DNA from: Sinonovacula constricta
Taxonomy: Eukaryota > Mollusca > Bivalvia > Cardiida > Solecurtidae
Assembly (NCBI GenBank): GCA_007844125.1
Contig: CM017567.1
Span: 44,428,013-44,492,012 of the forward strand
Direction of reading: 5' to 3'
Length of the DNA stretch: 64,000 bases
The notes below the pieces were generated by a model. It saw only the letters and a program-made list of their open reading frames with translations. It made no database searches and was not told where the DNA came from. Every line of letters starts with the position of its first letter. Position 1 is the stretch's first letter. Below, piece by piece: positions 55,901-57,965 of this stretch. A program made the position numbers and the translations under genes.

Positions 55901-57480
55901 GGTATAATTTTATACCCCCACCTTTGACCTCTGTCCCCAGGATGGCCAAAGTATCCGTACGGACCAGAAGTGTTACACACAGATGTGTCGCTATGACGTG
56001 GGGTCAGCTGGGTATATAGTTACCCAGAACCATGTCACGTGTCCTCCAGAGGAAACACTCCCCATCTGCAGCCAGGTAATATTAGCAATGTATTAGCAAA
56101 GTAGATAATAATATTCGTTTCCTTCATTTTGAAAAGTTGTGTTTGATAACAGTTGCATAATCATGACCACATTCATACATAATTGGTGAATATTGACCCT
56201 AGACCTATATCAACGACCAACCAATGATGCAAGTCCACAGAAATATCTGTATAAGAATAAATAAATATAAGAAAATATATTGTCTTTACTTAAAATACTT
56301 AATTTGTATTTGTTGGCAAATTGTTGTTAAAAATAATATGGGTGTCTTTCTGCTGAAAACGTACTTATTGACTTTTATTGAACACATTTCACGGAGTTTT
56401 ATAAGCAAGATCTTTAACATTTATATTCCAACCAAAACCACTGATAATGTTAGACTCACATGCGATATAGAGTCCGGCATTATGAACTGATAAGGACCCG
56501 CTGTGCCGATAACGAGCGTCGGGTTGCTTGTTGTACCGGTAACGAGGGCCAGGATAGTGATTGTCGTGTCAGGATACTGGCTGTTCTTGTAACTAAGTCA
56601 CGATGCTGAATGGTATACATTGTATAACAAACATTCAGACTTGTTGTTGTGCCTTTTCAGGGTCAAGCTATGTATGATGCGCAAGGATGCTGCAAGCAAT
56701 GTGTACCGGGTATGTTCGGATGTTTGTTATTGTTGTTATTAATAAATAATGCTTTTCTTAAGTATAAGATAGCAATGCTCTGCAAATGAAATCTTTATCC
56801 AAAAGTGGAAGTAAAAAGTGAAATTAGCAATGGTTTGATACCATTATATTTTATTCAAGTAATTTACAATAGCAAACATTTTCATACCAGAATAATTTGT
56901 ATTAATTATGAATGAATGTCTATTTAAGTAAATTCAAACTAATTGTTAAAAAGATTTCTTTCTTATGTCTGGATAAATGATTTTTTTTAATCACGTGTCT
57001 TCATTGTATTAACAATGCATGTTCAATTGCTTAGATGATTCATCAAAAATCATTAAATTAAATGTATATTTATAACTGTTTTGTTGTTGTAAAAGAAAAT
57101 TATTAAAGTCCAATTTAGTAATTTCCAATTATTTCCATTTCACAGCAAATACCACTTGCACGACGTGTTCCCCGCGCGCTGTGTTCTCTGACTCCAAGAA
57201 GAGTGTCGGATTCTTCCGAGTGCGTGACCAGCTGGAAGTCTGCGAGAACCTTGAACCAGTTGCTGACCTTCTGGAGTGCGGTGGTTACTGCGACTCTAAA
57301 TCCTCGTACACGTCCGTCATGACCGGCTTCCAGAGCACGTGCAACTGTTGCTCTGTGACCAGTACCATCAGCAAGGACGTGACGCTGACGTGTCCGAGCG
57401 GTCGCACCATTACACGCTCTTACAAGGTGCCCACATCCTGTGGCTGCAGCCAGTGTAAGGCCGGTGCTAAGAGAAAGTAA
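1..57480 (+). CDS. Giant secreted mucin-like protein, 3' part of gene (59 exons traced)
   Basis: Seen: 59 exons with GT..AG borders and matching phases join into one frame of 19,274 nt (about 6,423 residues) ending in TAA at 57478. The order is PTS repeats, WxxW (CysD) domains, six discoidin domains, TIL / VWC-like / LDLa modules and a C-terminal cystine knot. Known: CysD plus PTS plus cystine knot is the plan of gel-forming mucins (MUC2, MUC5AC, MUC5B). Discoidin, TIL, LDLa and cystine knot also occur in SCO-spondin, and discoidin in hemocytin. Inference: an extracellular, heavily O-glycosylated, disulfide-linked polymer of mucus, adhesive or haemolymph. The 5' end, including any VWD domains and signal peptide, is outside the window. 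Exon borders come from reading splice sites and domain continuity, so small alternative exons could be missed. It fits none of the named families closely enough to give a symbol. Confidence 0.9.
3..1770 (+). repeat. Coding tandem array, 33-bp unit (PTS array 1)
   Basis: About 54 in-frame copies in exon 1, running off the left edge. Variation is mostly at the V/E position and in the last three codons (GLL, GLK, GPQ, GLQ). Confidence 0.95.
2285..2860. repeat. Intronic minisatellite, 43-bp unit
   Basis: About 13 imperfect copies built around TATATACCTGGTTTGGAGTT and TGCCAAAATTGGCACC in intron 1. The TGCC..GGCA part is a short inverted repeat in each unit. Small open frames here are chance. Confidence 0.9.
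3033..3203 (+). CDS. Exon 2: second part of WxxW domain 1
   Basis: The acceptor TTTTAG|GC completes the codon split after exon 1. The exon carries the Cys-rich C-terminal half of the WxxW domain, with VKCDN, a free C in VYCQS, CLDYKVRFFC, and a final Cys formed across the next junction. It ends in phase 1 at CAT|GTACG. Confidence 0.85.
3464..3991 (+). CDS. Exon 3: short Pro/Thr/Ser linker and WxxW domain 2
   Basis: About 80 residues of T/P/S-rich linker, with only loose versions of the SPTA unit, are followed by a complete single-exon WxxW domain from CKHGWTQ to VYCDC. The second Trp of the motif is replaced by Leu (W-T-Q-L). The other conserved Cys positions (QFC, IRC, VTC, LIC, QC-EDY, VYC, DC) are all present. 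Both flanking introns are in phase 1. Confidence 0.88.
4363..4642 (+). CDS. Exon 4: TP-rich linker and first half of discoidin domain 1
   Basis: A linker with three units like GETPTARPS leads into C-D-I-P-L-N-V, the first strand of a discoidin (F5/8 type C) domain. It continues to the typical end ESSWIPR just before the intron (CCAAG|GTAACA, phase 2). The start is phase 1 after ATTCAG. Confidence 0.85.
5012..5451 (+). CDS. Exon 5: second half of discoidin domain 1 and T/P linker
   Basis: It opens with FSDTKQWVQVDFG, the hallmark W-(I/V)-Q-V-(D/N)-F of discoidin domains. It continues through ATSLDG, a V-x-A-x-(Y/F)-(I/M)-R-like edge (ARYMRLYP) and the closing ALRFEVLSCYG, whose Cys should pair with the first Cys in exon 4. 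A short T/P-rich tail follows. It ends in phase 1 at CCAA|GTAACA. Confidence 0.9.
5805..5940 (+). CDS. Exon 6: first half of discoidin domain 2
   Basis: This 136-bp exon follows TTTCAG and encodes C-L-N-P-M-G-I-D-N-P through SFGGWAPR. That is the canonical discoidin start (Cys, then P-M-G-(I/V/L)) up to the Trp before the conserved phase-2 intron. The donor is CCAAG|GTAGTT. Confidence 0.88.
6030..7560. repeat. Intronic minisatellite, 31-bp unit
   Basis: About 45 to 50 copies of a unit containing CTACACCGGTAGCTATAG, filling most of the 1.9-kb intron 6. Units carry the palindromes ACCGGT and TAGCTA. Copies decay towards the right end (after about 7300). Confidence 0.92.
7803..8123 (+). CDS. 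Exon 7: second half of discoidin domain 2
   Basis: It continues in phase 2 after a 1.9-kb intron. RQWIQVDFNEPKVLTGV is the discoidin core, followed by STSIDG, GNTDRDS, AQFLRIN and the terminal GLRFNVIGC. The exon ends in phase 2 (CTCTAG|GTACTG). Most module ends in this gene are phase 1, but the next exon fits phase 2 too. Confidence 0.87.
8341..9506 (+). CDS. Exon 8: PTS array of 12-residue units
   Basis: About 29 units of 36 bp follow the pattern SPTAQPPLGSG(V/L). They differ in length and sequence from the 33-bp units in the other arrays but keep the SPTA core. No cysteine module sits in this exon. The acceptor after CCACCAACAG has a poor pyrimidine tract, but phase and frame agree. It ends in phase 1 at TTCCAG|GTACAG. 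Confidence 0.85.
8380..9445 (+). repeat. Coding tandem array, 36-bp unit (PTS array 2)
   Basis: About 29 copies with a 252-bp (seven-unit) higher-order repeat: the variant unit PPIGSGISP recurs at about 8691 and 8943. Confidence 0.95.
10408..10549 (+). CDS. Exon 9: first half of discoidin domain 3
   Basis: After ATCGCAG the exon encodes V-C-L-I-P-M-G-L through ARLFNSEKPSFWSAM, a clear discoidin first half. The donor TAT|GTAAGT is in phase 2, the same internal position as in discoidin domains 1, 2, 4 and 5. Confidence 0.87.
10550..11639. other. Intron 9, no recognised element
   Basis: AT-rich sequence between the two halves of discoidin domain 3. No exon-like, RNA or repeat feature could be supported. 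Confidence 0.6.
11640..12142 (+). CDS. Exon 10: second half of discoidin domain 3 and TP-rich linker
   Basis: NDTKPWIQVNFLEPKTLSG opens the half-domain, which closes at YSLTFEVLGC. A linker with LTPTAVPP and SPTAQPPLG follows, near relatives of the PTS unit. The donor CACAAG|GTAATT is in phase 1. Confidence 0.9.
12494..12626 (+). CDS. Exon 11: first half of discoidin domain 4
   Basis: V-C-L-N-S-M-G-V-V-D-D-N to SNSAWVPR, 133 bp, from ATCACAG to ACCAAG|GTAACC (phase 1 in, phase 2 out). It matches exons 6, 9 and 13 in layout. Confidence 0.88.
13021..13409 (+). CDS. Exon 12: second half of discoidin domain 4
   Basis: NDTRPWIQVDFNKPKLLSGV through STSMDG, ANNEAHIP, AQFIRINP and ALRFNILGC, then a short T/P tail. 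The donor TATCAA|GTAAGT is in phase 1. The acceptor is ACTGACAG. Confidence 0.9.
14150..14300 (+). CDS. Exon 13: first half of discoidin domain 5
   Basis: M-C-N-V-S-M-G-I-E-N through SFSGGWVPK, preceded by a strong acceptor (CTTGTTTCCAG) and ending in phase 2 at CCCAA|GTAGGT. Confidence 0.87.
14739..14993 (+). CDS. Exon 14: middle of discoidin domain 5
   Basis: ESNLKQFIQVDFLSSYEISGV to LVIARFIR. The usual W before IQVDF is Phe here. Unlike domains 1 to 4, a further phase-2 intron splits the C-terminal strand after ARFIR (CATCAG|GTGTGT). Confidence 0.85.
15558..16288 (+). CDS. Exon 15: end of discoidin domain 5 and WxxW domains 3 and 4 in tandem
   Basis: The exon begins IVPLEWHNGIGMRFNIIGC, closing discoidin domain 5. 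After a short T/S linker come two complete WxxW domains: CQYWTPWVS to IRVFCDEC, and CNPRWLSWVN to VRYYCDC. It is the only exon with two WxxW domains back to back. The donor GAGA|GTAAGT is in phase 1. Confidence 0.92.
16619..18880 (+). CDS. Exon 16: PTS array and WxxW domain 5
   Basis: This 2,262-bp exon holds about 58 tandem 33-bp units. The unit type changes along the array: VPGL at the start, QPNL in the middle (about 16920-17420), then VPGL/EPGL again. It ends with a full WxxW domain, CSYTEHWSSWINN to MIRYKCQEEVC. The acceptor is TTTTTCAG and the donor GGCA|GTAAGT in phase 1. The long open frames on the other strand and in other frames are by-products of the repeat. Confidence 0.93.
16650..18570 (+). 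repeat. Coding tandem array, 33-bp unit (PTS array 3)
   Basis: About 58 copies, with blocks of VPGL, QPNL and VPGL/EPGL types. The ends resemble array 1 and the middle resembles arrays 4 and 5. Confidence 0.95.
19626..19828 (+). CDS. Exon 17: T/S-rich linker and first part of WxxW domain 6
   Basis: A T/V/G-rich linker leads to CVEQKITTWSQWYNRRNP and GGDGDYE, where a phase-0 intron (GAG|GTATTT) cuts the domain. The acceptor is ATGTTTTTCAG. Confidence 0.85.
20487..20703 (+). CDS. Exon 18: second part of WxxW domain 6
   Basis: AMTREELAQFC through VTVEC, VTCNIEQGLIC and HCSDYQIRYQC completes the domain in phase 0. The donor is AAAG|GTTCGT (phase 1). Confidence 0.87.
20932..21399 (+). CDS. Exon 19: S/T/P linker and WxxW domain 7
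   Basis: A linker of about 60 residues rich in S, T and P contains one PTS-like unit (SGQTSTAVPE). The domain then runs from CTAVKKMSMWINN to KIRYECTQQVC. The first Trp of WxxW is Met. The acceptor is GATTGCAG and the donor CAAT|GTGAGT, both phase 1. Confidence 0.9.
21656..23281 (+). CDS. Exon 20: PTS array and WxxW domain 8
   Basis: About 38 units of 33 bp, mainly SPTAEPKLQSGQ and SPTAQPNLLSGQ, are followed by CIQSHSTAWINQDNP to KIRYFCQC. The first Trp of the WxxW motif is Ser here. The acceptor is ATTCTTAAG and the donor GCAG|GTAAGT, both phase 1. Confidence 0.9.
21700..22950 (+). repeat. Coding tandem array, 33-bp unit (PTS array 4)
   Basis: About 38 copies of EPKL/QPNL type, with blocks of several units repeated within the array. 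Confidence 0.95.
23932..24229 (+). CDS. Exon 21: linker and main part of WxxW domain 9
   Basis: A T/V/P linker leads to CAWSSWLNSDRP and on to VLCDVVNGLRCYNG. The intron (AATG|GGTAAG region, phase 2) falls late in the domain, after the fifth Cys. Confidence 0.85.
24230..25159. other. Intron 21, mostly featureless
   Basis: Separates the two parts of WxxW domain 9. A less AT-rich stretch at about 24760-24900 stands out from its surroundings and may be an old transposon piece, but nothing in it is recognised. Confidence 0.45.
25160..25466. repeat. Degenerate GATTATGTG(CT) repeats before exon 22
   Basis: Irregular short repeats (CATTATGTGTTTGAAC; GATTATGTGCTGACAT) run right up to the acceptor of exon 22, whose TGCTGACAG is itself a repeat copy. 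Confidence 0.65.
25467..25567 (+). CDS. Exon 22: end of WxxW domain 9
   Basis: This 101-bp exon encodes DQTSEECYDYEVKVLCWSPEC, the last three or four Cys of the domain, and a short T/P tail. It joins exon 21 in phase 2 (acceptor GCTGACAG). The donor ACAC|GTAAGG is in phase 1. Confidence 0.83.
26069..26301 (+). CDS. Exon 23: TIL (trypsin-inhibitor-like) cysteine-rich domain
   Basis: VCPPGHTWQPCAYKCNQLC opens a domain with ten or more Cys, ending CVKTEMCPCVKPDGSLAQ. This is the Cys spacing of the TIL domain of VWF, mucins and SCO-spondin. In those proteins TIL follows VWD and C8; neither is present here. Phase 1 in, phase 0 out (CAG|GTATTT). Confidence 0.8.
26576..26693 (+). CDS. Exon 24: VWC/TILa-like cysteine module
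   Basis: YETWTDATDSCTVCSCKNN then ITCTKLDNC: the W, C-x2-C-x-C and I-x-C pattern of the VWC-like (TILa) segment that normally follows a TIL domain. It continues exon 23 in phase 0. The donor CAACAA|GTAGGT is in phase 1. Confidence 0.78.
27051..27347 (+). CDS. Exon 25: WxxW domain 10
   Basis: A complete single-exon domain, CQWTSWINTDLP to VRFFCPC, with all eight Cys and very little linker. The acceptor is CTTTAAAG and the donor ACCG|GTAAGC, both phase 1. Confidence 0.88.
27585..29707 (+). CDS. Exon 26: PTS array, WxxW domain 11 and TP linker
   Basis: About 48 units of 33 bp (mostly SPTAQPNLLSGQ with some SPTAEPKL) are followed by CGWTSWMDGHRP to IRVFCEPKGMDC, then a T/P-rich linker. The donor ATATA|GTAAGT is in phase 0, unusual for a module edge, and the next exon agrees. 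The acceptor TGTTTAAG is weak but in frame. Confidence 0.9.
27640..29215 (+). repeat. Coding tandem array, 33-bp unit (PTS array 5)
   Basis: About 48 copies of QPNL/EPKL type, closest to array 4. Confidence 0.95.
29950..30117 (+). CDS. Exon 27: first part of WxxW domain 12
   Basis: CENRWSSWVDRDNT to ETPYYSAGE in phase 0. The last nine codons and the splice donor (GAG|GTCAGT) are the first copy of a 42-bp tandem repeat that continues into the intron, so other donors downstream could be used (see findings). Confidence 0.85.
30091..30350 (+). repeat. 42-bp tandem repeat spanning the exon 27 splice donor
   Basis: Six copies starting at 30091, 30133, 30175, about 30217, 30261 and 30303. Each holds the last 27 bases of exon 27 and the first 15 of the intron, so each contains a GAGAG|GT donor. 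Copy 4 has a 2-base insertion. Confidence 0.93.
30545..30775 (-). mobile_element. tRNA-like element with inverted arms and flanking direct repeats
   Basis: On the minus strand, 30697 to 30624 reads as a tRNA-like head with an A-box (TTAGCTCAGTCGG) and B-box (GGTTCGAGTCC). It is flanked by 18-base inverted arms (30607-30624 and 30699-30716, about 15 of 18 matching) and, outside those, imperfect direct repeats of about 38 bases (30545-30582 and 30738-30775). The acceptor ends do not pair, so it is not a functional tRNA gene. A SINE or composite foldback element is likely. Confidence 0.55.
30965..31067 (+). CDS. Exon 28: second part of WxxW domain 12
   Basis: VKCTVQDGFMCNDSDN to VRYQCECL completes the domain. 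Acceptor TTTATAG, phase 0 in; donor CTTG|GTGAGT, phase 1 out. Confidence 0.85.
31286..31775. repeat. Intronic minisatellite, 45-bp unit
   Basis: About 11 copies of a unit containing ATTAGGGAATACCATAGG and TTAAAACTTCTCTAAACT, in intron 28. Confidence 0.9.
32006..32056 (+). CDS. Exon 29: 17-residue linker exon
   Basis: 51 bp between TATTCCAG and ATTA|GTAAGC, phase 1 on both sides. It encodes ETTGVVSPHSGPHITGI. It resembles exons 30 and 35 and looks like an older copy of them. Confidence 0.75.
32217..32682. repeat. Segmental duplication, left copy (carries exon 30)
   Basis: About 465 bp nearly identical to 36190-36666, starting at ATCCTATAACATCTAACC and including exon 30 and its flanking introns. 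Confidence 0.92.
32462..32512 (+). CDS. Exon 30: 17-residue linker exon
   Basis: 51 bp, phase 1 on both sides, encoding RTTAEVTPHSGPQVTGI. Exon 35 encodes the same residues, and the surrounding intron is duplicated there as well. Confidence 0.77.
32841..32891 (+). CDS. Exon 31: 17-residue T/P linker exon
   Basis: Third consecutive 51-bp exon, phase 1 on both sides (TTTCAG ... CCAC|GTGAGT). It encodes a PTPSGPTPTSTAFP-type linker with little likeness to exons 29 and 30. Confidence 0.72.
33152..33312 (+). CDS. Exon 32: first part of discoidin domain 6
   Basis: V-C-V-Q-R-M-G-M-S-D-G-S through NPQSARLDGPGAWVAE to QSQHIQ. The internal intron lies a few residues later than in domains 1 to 5, after H-I-Q, and is phase 0 (CAG|GTGATT). 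Confidence 0.85.
33700..33843 (+). CDS. Exon 33: middle of discoidin domain 6
   Basis: INFMALRLVTGVVTQG through VLYSSDGYQWNVY to NGIDK, phase 0 on both sides. It follows CATCCAG and ends AAG|GTATTG. Confidence 0.85.
34100..34240. repeat. Intronic short tandem repeat, 15-bp unit
   Basis: About nine copies of CCAGTACAATATCAC and variants in intron 33. Confidence 0.85.
34600..34697. repeat. Three-copy 32-bp tandem repeat
   Basis: Three copies of TGTATTTATAAGATAACTAC plus CTTGTTTGATTG in intron 33. Confidence 0.8.
34972..35038 (+). mobile_element. Possible tRNA-derived SINE head
   Basis: GTGGTCTGTTGGGTAACACG resembles an A-box region, and CCGTTTTCGAACCC, about 40 bases on, resembles a B-box. 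No matching body is recognised downstream. Confidence 0.4.
35958..36108 (+). CDS. Exon 34: end of discoidin domain 6
   Basis: VFQGNTDATEHVTNMF, AQYIRIVPLTW and AMRLEIIGC complete the domain after a 2.1-kb intron. Phase 0 in, phase 1 out (CCAA|GTAAGC). Confidence 0.88.
36190..36666. repeat. Segmental duplication, right copy (carries exon 35)
   Basis: Direct copy of 32217-32682, about 4 kb downstream, with few base changes and small length changes in A or T runs. It carries exon 35. Confidence 0.92.
36439..36489 (+). CDS. Exon 35: 17-residue linker exon (copy of exon 30)
   Basis: Nearly the same DNA as exon 30, including the flanking introns, so both copies arose from one duplication. Phase 1 on both sides with intact splice sites. 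Confidence 0.77.
36877..36939 (+). CDS. Exon 36: T-rich linker exon
   Basis: 63 bp, phase 1 on both sides (TTCTTTAG ... ATTG|GTACGT). It encodes RTTATATPYTGPSFTATKPT, another relative of the RTTAxxTP linker. Confidence 0.75.
37630..37725. repeat. Two-copy direct repeat
   Basis: TGTTGTAATGAGGGACA..ATGTGACGGTCTA occurs twice, about 59 bases apart, in intron 36. Confidence 0.75.
37963..38250 (+). CDS. Exon 37: WxxW domain 13
   Basis: A complete single-exon domain, CIEWDNWVNQGHP to KARIGCLKNAPGC. The FC position is FEC and the last segment is more divergent than in the other domains. Phase 1 on both sides. Confidence 0.87.
38499..38745 (+). mobile_element. tRNA-derived SINE
   Basis: The head has an A-box-like TGGCGTAGTAG and B-box GGTTCGAGTCC (38570). 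The body, CCAGCTGACTTGCGGTGCGC through GTCTTCCTTTACCAAAA to GGTTGCTGCAATGTATTTC, is shared with 53592-53718. Such a conserved centre after a tRNA head is typical of invertebrate SINE superfamilies. It sits in intron 37. Confidence 0.7.
38834..39042 (+). CDS. Exon 38: T/P linker and short TIL-like domain
   Basis: After a P/T/K-rich linker comes CFEGMDMSACPVSCPPEHYC, NGLTCVRKSECNCMVDGKVVA. The Cys spacing and final C-x-C-x4-G match a TIL domain, shorter than the one in exon 23. Phase 1 in, phase 0 out (GCT|GTAAGT). Confidence 0.75.
39370..39816. mobile_element. Possible hAT-like non-autonomous element
   Basis: Perfect 17-bp terminal inverted repeats (CAGGGTTCGACACTAAC and its complement) bound 447 bp in intron 38, with a weaker inner extension around GGTCC..GGACC. 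CAGGG-type ends are usual for hAT elements. No clear 8-bp target duplication is seen. Confidence 0.5.
40334..40429 (+). CDS. Exon 39: VWC/TILa-like module
   Basis: NGHFVENSNCATCQCISGE then IQCMPKVCPNC, the C-x2-C-x-C...C module that follows a TIL domain. 96 bp, phase 0 on both sides, so exons 38 to 40 read through in one block. Confidence 0.78.
41064..41214 (+). CDS. Exon 40: LDL-receptor class A domain
   Basis: CDKGEYRCGNGQCISSIYRC then DGIIDCVTDEIGC: six Cys with the acidic cluster D-G-x-x-D-C-x3-D-E that binds calcium in LDLa domains. The N-terminal CQCGCVTC finishes the VWC-like stretch. Only one LDLa is seen. Phase 0 in, phase 1 out (TGCA|GTAAGT). Confidence 0.88.
41458..41490 (+). CDS. 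Exon 41: 11-residue micro-exon
   Basis: 33 bp between TGTTTCAG and ATCG|GTAGGG, phase 1 on both sides, encoding TTVPSFTPPYI. Supported by splice signals and phase only. Skipping it would keep the frame. Confidence 0.6.
41546..41596. repeat. (CT)n microsatellite
   Basis: Imperfect CT/CCCT run in intron 41. Confidence 0.9.
41781..41911 (+). CDS. Exon 42: linker and first part of WxxW domain 14
   Basis: VTGVTSNMTNIGTP linker, then CTSGWTDWINTDTP and GDGDKE before a phase-0 intron (GAG|GTAAAT). The cut is at the same place as in domain 6. Confidence 0.86.
42690..42891 (+). CDS. Exon 43: second part of WxxW domain 14
   Basis: KWTAVQLAQFC through IECATVDD, QCSLEEGLVCLNEDN to KIRYHCSC. Acceptor GCCTGCAG; donor GAAG|GTAATA, phase 1. 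Confidence 0.88.
43504..43590 (+). CDS. Exon 44: P/T linker exon
   Basis: 87 bp, phase 1 on both sides, encoding a GIPTAAPVTGHPGTPTMVPP-like linker with one PTAAP unit. Acceptor TTGTCTCAG; donor CTAG|GTGAGT. Confidence 0.78.
43818..44400. repeat. Intronic minisatellite, 43-bp unit
   Basis: About 13 copies of a unit containing TGTCGCTTGCAGCGAAGTAA and CACACCTGTCTGTAGATT. GCTTGCAGC-like inverted repeats lie in each unit, and a second variant (AAACAAGCAGCAGCTG) is interspersed. Confidence 0.9.
44864..45092 (+). CDS. Exon 45: S/T linker and first part of WxxW domain 15
   Basis: A Ser/Thr-rich linker is followed by CQDKFTGWINKDSP, GDGDHE, LAEFC, QLECVTDYGIPSY. The first Trp of the motif is Phe. 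The domain is cut by a phase-2 intron (ACAG|GTGAGT) of 2.3 kb. Confidence 0.86.
45093..47373. other. Intron 45 (2.3 kb)
   Basis: The longest intron in the traced gene, splitting WxxW domain 15. Apart from the perfect inverted repeat near 47 kb, nothing is recognised. Confidence 0.6.
46957..47030. repeat. Perfect 32-bp inverted repeat with 10-base loop
   Basis: Arms 46957-46988 and 46999-47030 are exact reverse complements (AAGTCCGGTATATGACTCTA and onward), separated by ATATTGTATT. It lies in intron 45. Confidence 0.95.
47374..47489 (+). CDS. Exon 46: second part of WxxW domain 15
   Basis: SGEIIECSIERGLICLNEDN to KIRYHCTCEE. Acceptor CTTCCAG in phase 2; donor GAAA|GTAAGT in phase 1. Its residues are very close to exon 43, so domains 14 and 15 are probably recent duplicates. 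Confidence 0.87.
48025..48060 (+). CDS. Exon 47: 12-residue micro-exon
   Basis: 36 bp, phase 1 on both sides (CCAAAAG ... CCAA|GTATGT), encoding NTPPTVPTTPIP. Supported by phase and composition only; it could be skipped in frame. Confidence 0.6.
48402..48740 (+). CDS. Exon 48: H/P linker and WxxW domain 16
   Basis: A His/Pro-rich linker (TPPTIRHTKPPHSIPHHSGP) leads to CQTGYGRWINRDSP and on to RVRYYCDCY. The first Trp of the motif is Tyr. This is the last WxxW domain. Acceptor TTGTCTAG; donor ATG|GTAAGT, phase 1. Confidence 0.87.
48861..48985. repeat. (GATGATGGTGCT)-like microsatellite
   Basis: Irregular GAT/GGT/GCT/GTT triplet repeat in intron 48. Confidence 0.85.
49023..49079 (+). CDS. Exon 49: T-rich linker exon
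   Basis: 57 bp, phase 1 on both sides (ACTTTTCAG ... CCAG|GTACTG), encoding AQPMINTQKTIVFGTTTIP. Confidence 0.7.
49545..49651 (+). CDS. Exon 50: start of C-terminal cysteine-rich region (VWC-like)
   Basis: VCIRSTCPVAVRPTLFEGEQ then TITDEFGCCTTYRK. The C-x4-CP and G-CC-x4-Y spacing matches VWF/mucin C-terminal modules. Phase 1 in, phase 0 out. Confidence 0.8.
50064..50169 (+). CDS. Exon 51: VWC-like module
   Basis: VCLPETCSPKMPQPC, then NMNNCCPTYTC: a repeat of the exon 50 pattern ending in CCPxYxC, typical of VWC-type modules. Acceptor TTTCCCCCAG; donor TGCA|GTAAGT, phase 1. Confidence 0.82.
50585..50785 (+). mobile_element. Diverged SINE relic
   Basis: A B-box-like GTTGGTTCAACTT near 50632 is followed by GTCCAGCTGACTTGACGG and a CTTCCTCTGATAACACT / GATCATGATTGCATCGG stretch resembling the other SINE bodies. 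Strongly decayed. Confidence 0.45.
50937..50983 (+). CDS. Exon 52: short cysteine-rich exon
   Basis: 47 bp encoding RCPLVCPEMIPPKCPQ. The C-x3-C-P beginning repeats that of exons 50 and 51. Phase 1 in, phase 0 out (CAG|GTAAGC). Confidence 0.72.
50984..52336. other. Intron 52 (1.35 kb)
   Basis: The segment at about 52086-52160 resembles 55318-55405 (both contain GTGGAGCATAACAC after an ATATCTA(C/T)GTG motif), which suggests a dispersed repeat. The rest is featureless. Confidence 0.45.
52337..52391 (+). CDS. Exon 53: end of cysteine-rich module
   Basis: GQTLVEINGACNCSQFAC, 55 bp, after TTTGTCACAG, phase 0 in and phase 1 out (TGTT|GTAAGT). Confidence 0.73.
53012..53094 (+). CDS. Exon 54: T/P linker and start of VWC module
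   Basis: STPPVTTTPSQKVCRYQMSN, then STPQTFP. The acceptor is CCCCTTCAG and the donor CCCA|GTAAGT (phase 0). A 33-bp minisatellite starts just after the donor. Confidence 0.78.
53120..53505. repeat. Intronic minisatellite, 33-bp unit
   Basis: About 11 to 12 copies of a unit containing AAAGTTAGACAGCAGTTAGA, starting about 25 bases after the exon 54 donor. Two unit types differ in CTTTCCA versus ATCTCAC. The period matches the PTS arrays, but the sequence does not. Confidence 0.9.
53592..53718 (+). mobile_element. SINE fragment (body only)
   Basis: Matches the body of the 38499 element: CCAGCTGACCTGTCGTGCGC, TTTGTCTGGGGTCTTC, CCACCAAAA and CTGGTCGCTGCTATGTAT. The tRNA head is missing. Confidence 0.65.
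53935..54045 (+). CDS. Exon 55: VWC domain core
   Basis: MNSTWTDGFCRTCLCSADMN then TYTCQEEVCPPCRL: W, C-x2-C-x-C and C-x4-CPPC, the clearest VWC signature in the gene. 111 bp, phase 0 on both sides. Confidence 0.84.
54277..54568. repeat. Intronic minisatellite, 49-bp unit
   Basis: About six almost identical copies (GTTTAGATACTCATTGTCTG, GTGCATTGTACAGGTATTAG). One copy has a 2-base deletion. The near identity suggests recent expansion. Confidence 0.92.
54829..54912 (+). CDS. Exon 56: VWC end (CCxxC) and next module start
   Basis: DEVSDECCGNCKEYGC gives the terminal CC-x2-C of the VWC domain, then AVNGTVYR begins the next one. Phase 0 on both sides (TCCAG ... AGG|GTGAGT). Confidence 0.82.
55941..56075 (+). 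CDS. Exon 57: cysteine-rich module before the knot
   Basis: DGQSIRTDQKCYTQMCRYDV and HVTCPPEETLPICSQ, a VWC-type segment as found just before the cystine knot in mucins and VWF. 135 bp, phase 0 on both sides. Confidence 0.82.
56661..56709 (+). CDS. Exon 58: GCCKQC closing segment
   Basis: 49 bp encoding GQAMYDAQGCCKQCVP. The CC-x2-C ends the last VWC-type module. Phase 0 in, phase 1 out (ACCGG|GTATGT). Confidence 0.8.
57146..57480 (+). CDS. Exon 59 (last): C-terminal cystine knot (CTCK) and stop codon
   Basis: About 110 residues: CTTCSPRAVF, CENLEPVADLLECGGYC (the C-x-G-x-C ring motif), STCNCC, VTLTCPSG and SCGCSQC, ending KAGAKRK and TAA. Cys count and order match the CTCK domain of mucins, VWF and SCO-spondin, where it makes disulfide-linked dimers in the endoplasmic reticulum. 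The basic tail after the last Cys is short. Codon use is more GC-rich than in the surrounding introns. Confidence 0.93.
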
Positions 57481-57965
57481 ACCGTCAACTGACGTTTGAG
57501 TCTGACGAGTTTGAACTACGTATAACATTCCTGACGACTGTGCTTTCCATAACCGAAAACTGTGTTATCATAAATTAGCATAAATGTGTGTTTTATTTTA
57601 TTCTTCCTTATCATAATAGAACGGATAAAGAATCTTCCAGGAAATGGGACTGCTGATGTTTTAAATAGTGTGTCATATACATTATTCAATATTCTTTGAT
57701 ATAATATTTCCTTATTGTGTGATAAACTGTTTATTTAATTGTGTGCCAGATATAGCCTCTTATTCTTTCCAGTGTTCTTTTACTTTCTCAGTGTTAAGTA
57801 TTATAATTTATTTTTTGTCCACCTGTGCAATATCTTTGACCAGTGAACAAATATCAAATTTACATTCCATGTTTATTTTTGTTTTGTTTTTGTTAACTAT
57901 ATCCTGGCATGTACTTGTAATGATTTATTATGATAAGGAATAAAGCAATATTAAAATGAAAGATA
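57481..57965 (+). other. 3' untranslated region of the mucin-like gene
   Basis: AT-rich sequence after the stop codon, extending at least to the AATAAA at 57939. The cleavage site is inferred to lie 10 to 25 bases past that signal. No conserved element is recognised. Confidence 0.6.
57939..57944 (+). terminator. Polyadenylation signal AATAAA
   Basis: First canonical hexamer after the stop codon, about 460 bases downstream, followed by AT-rich sequence. It probably marks the end of the transcript. Confidence 0.65.
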
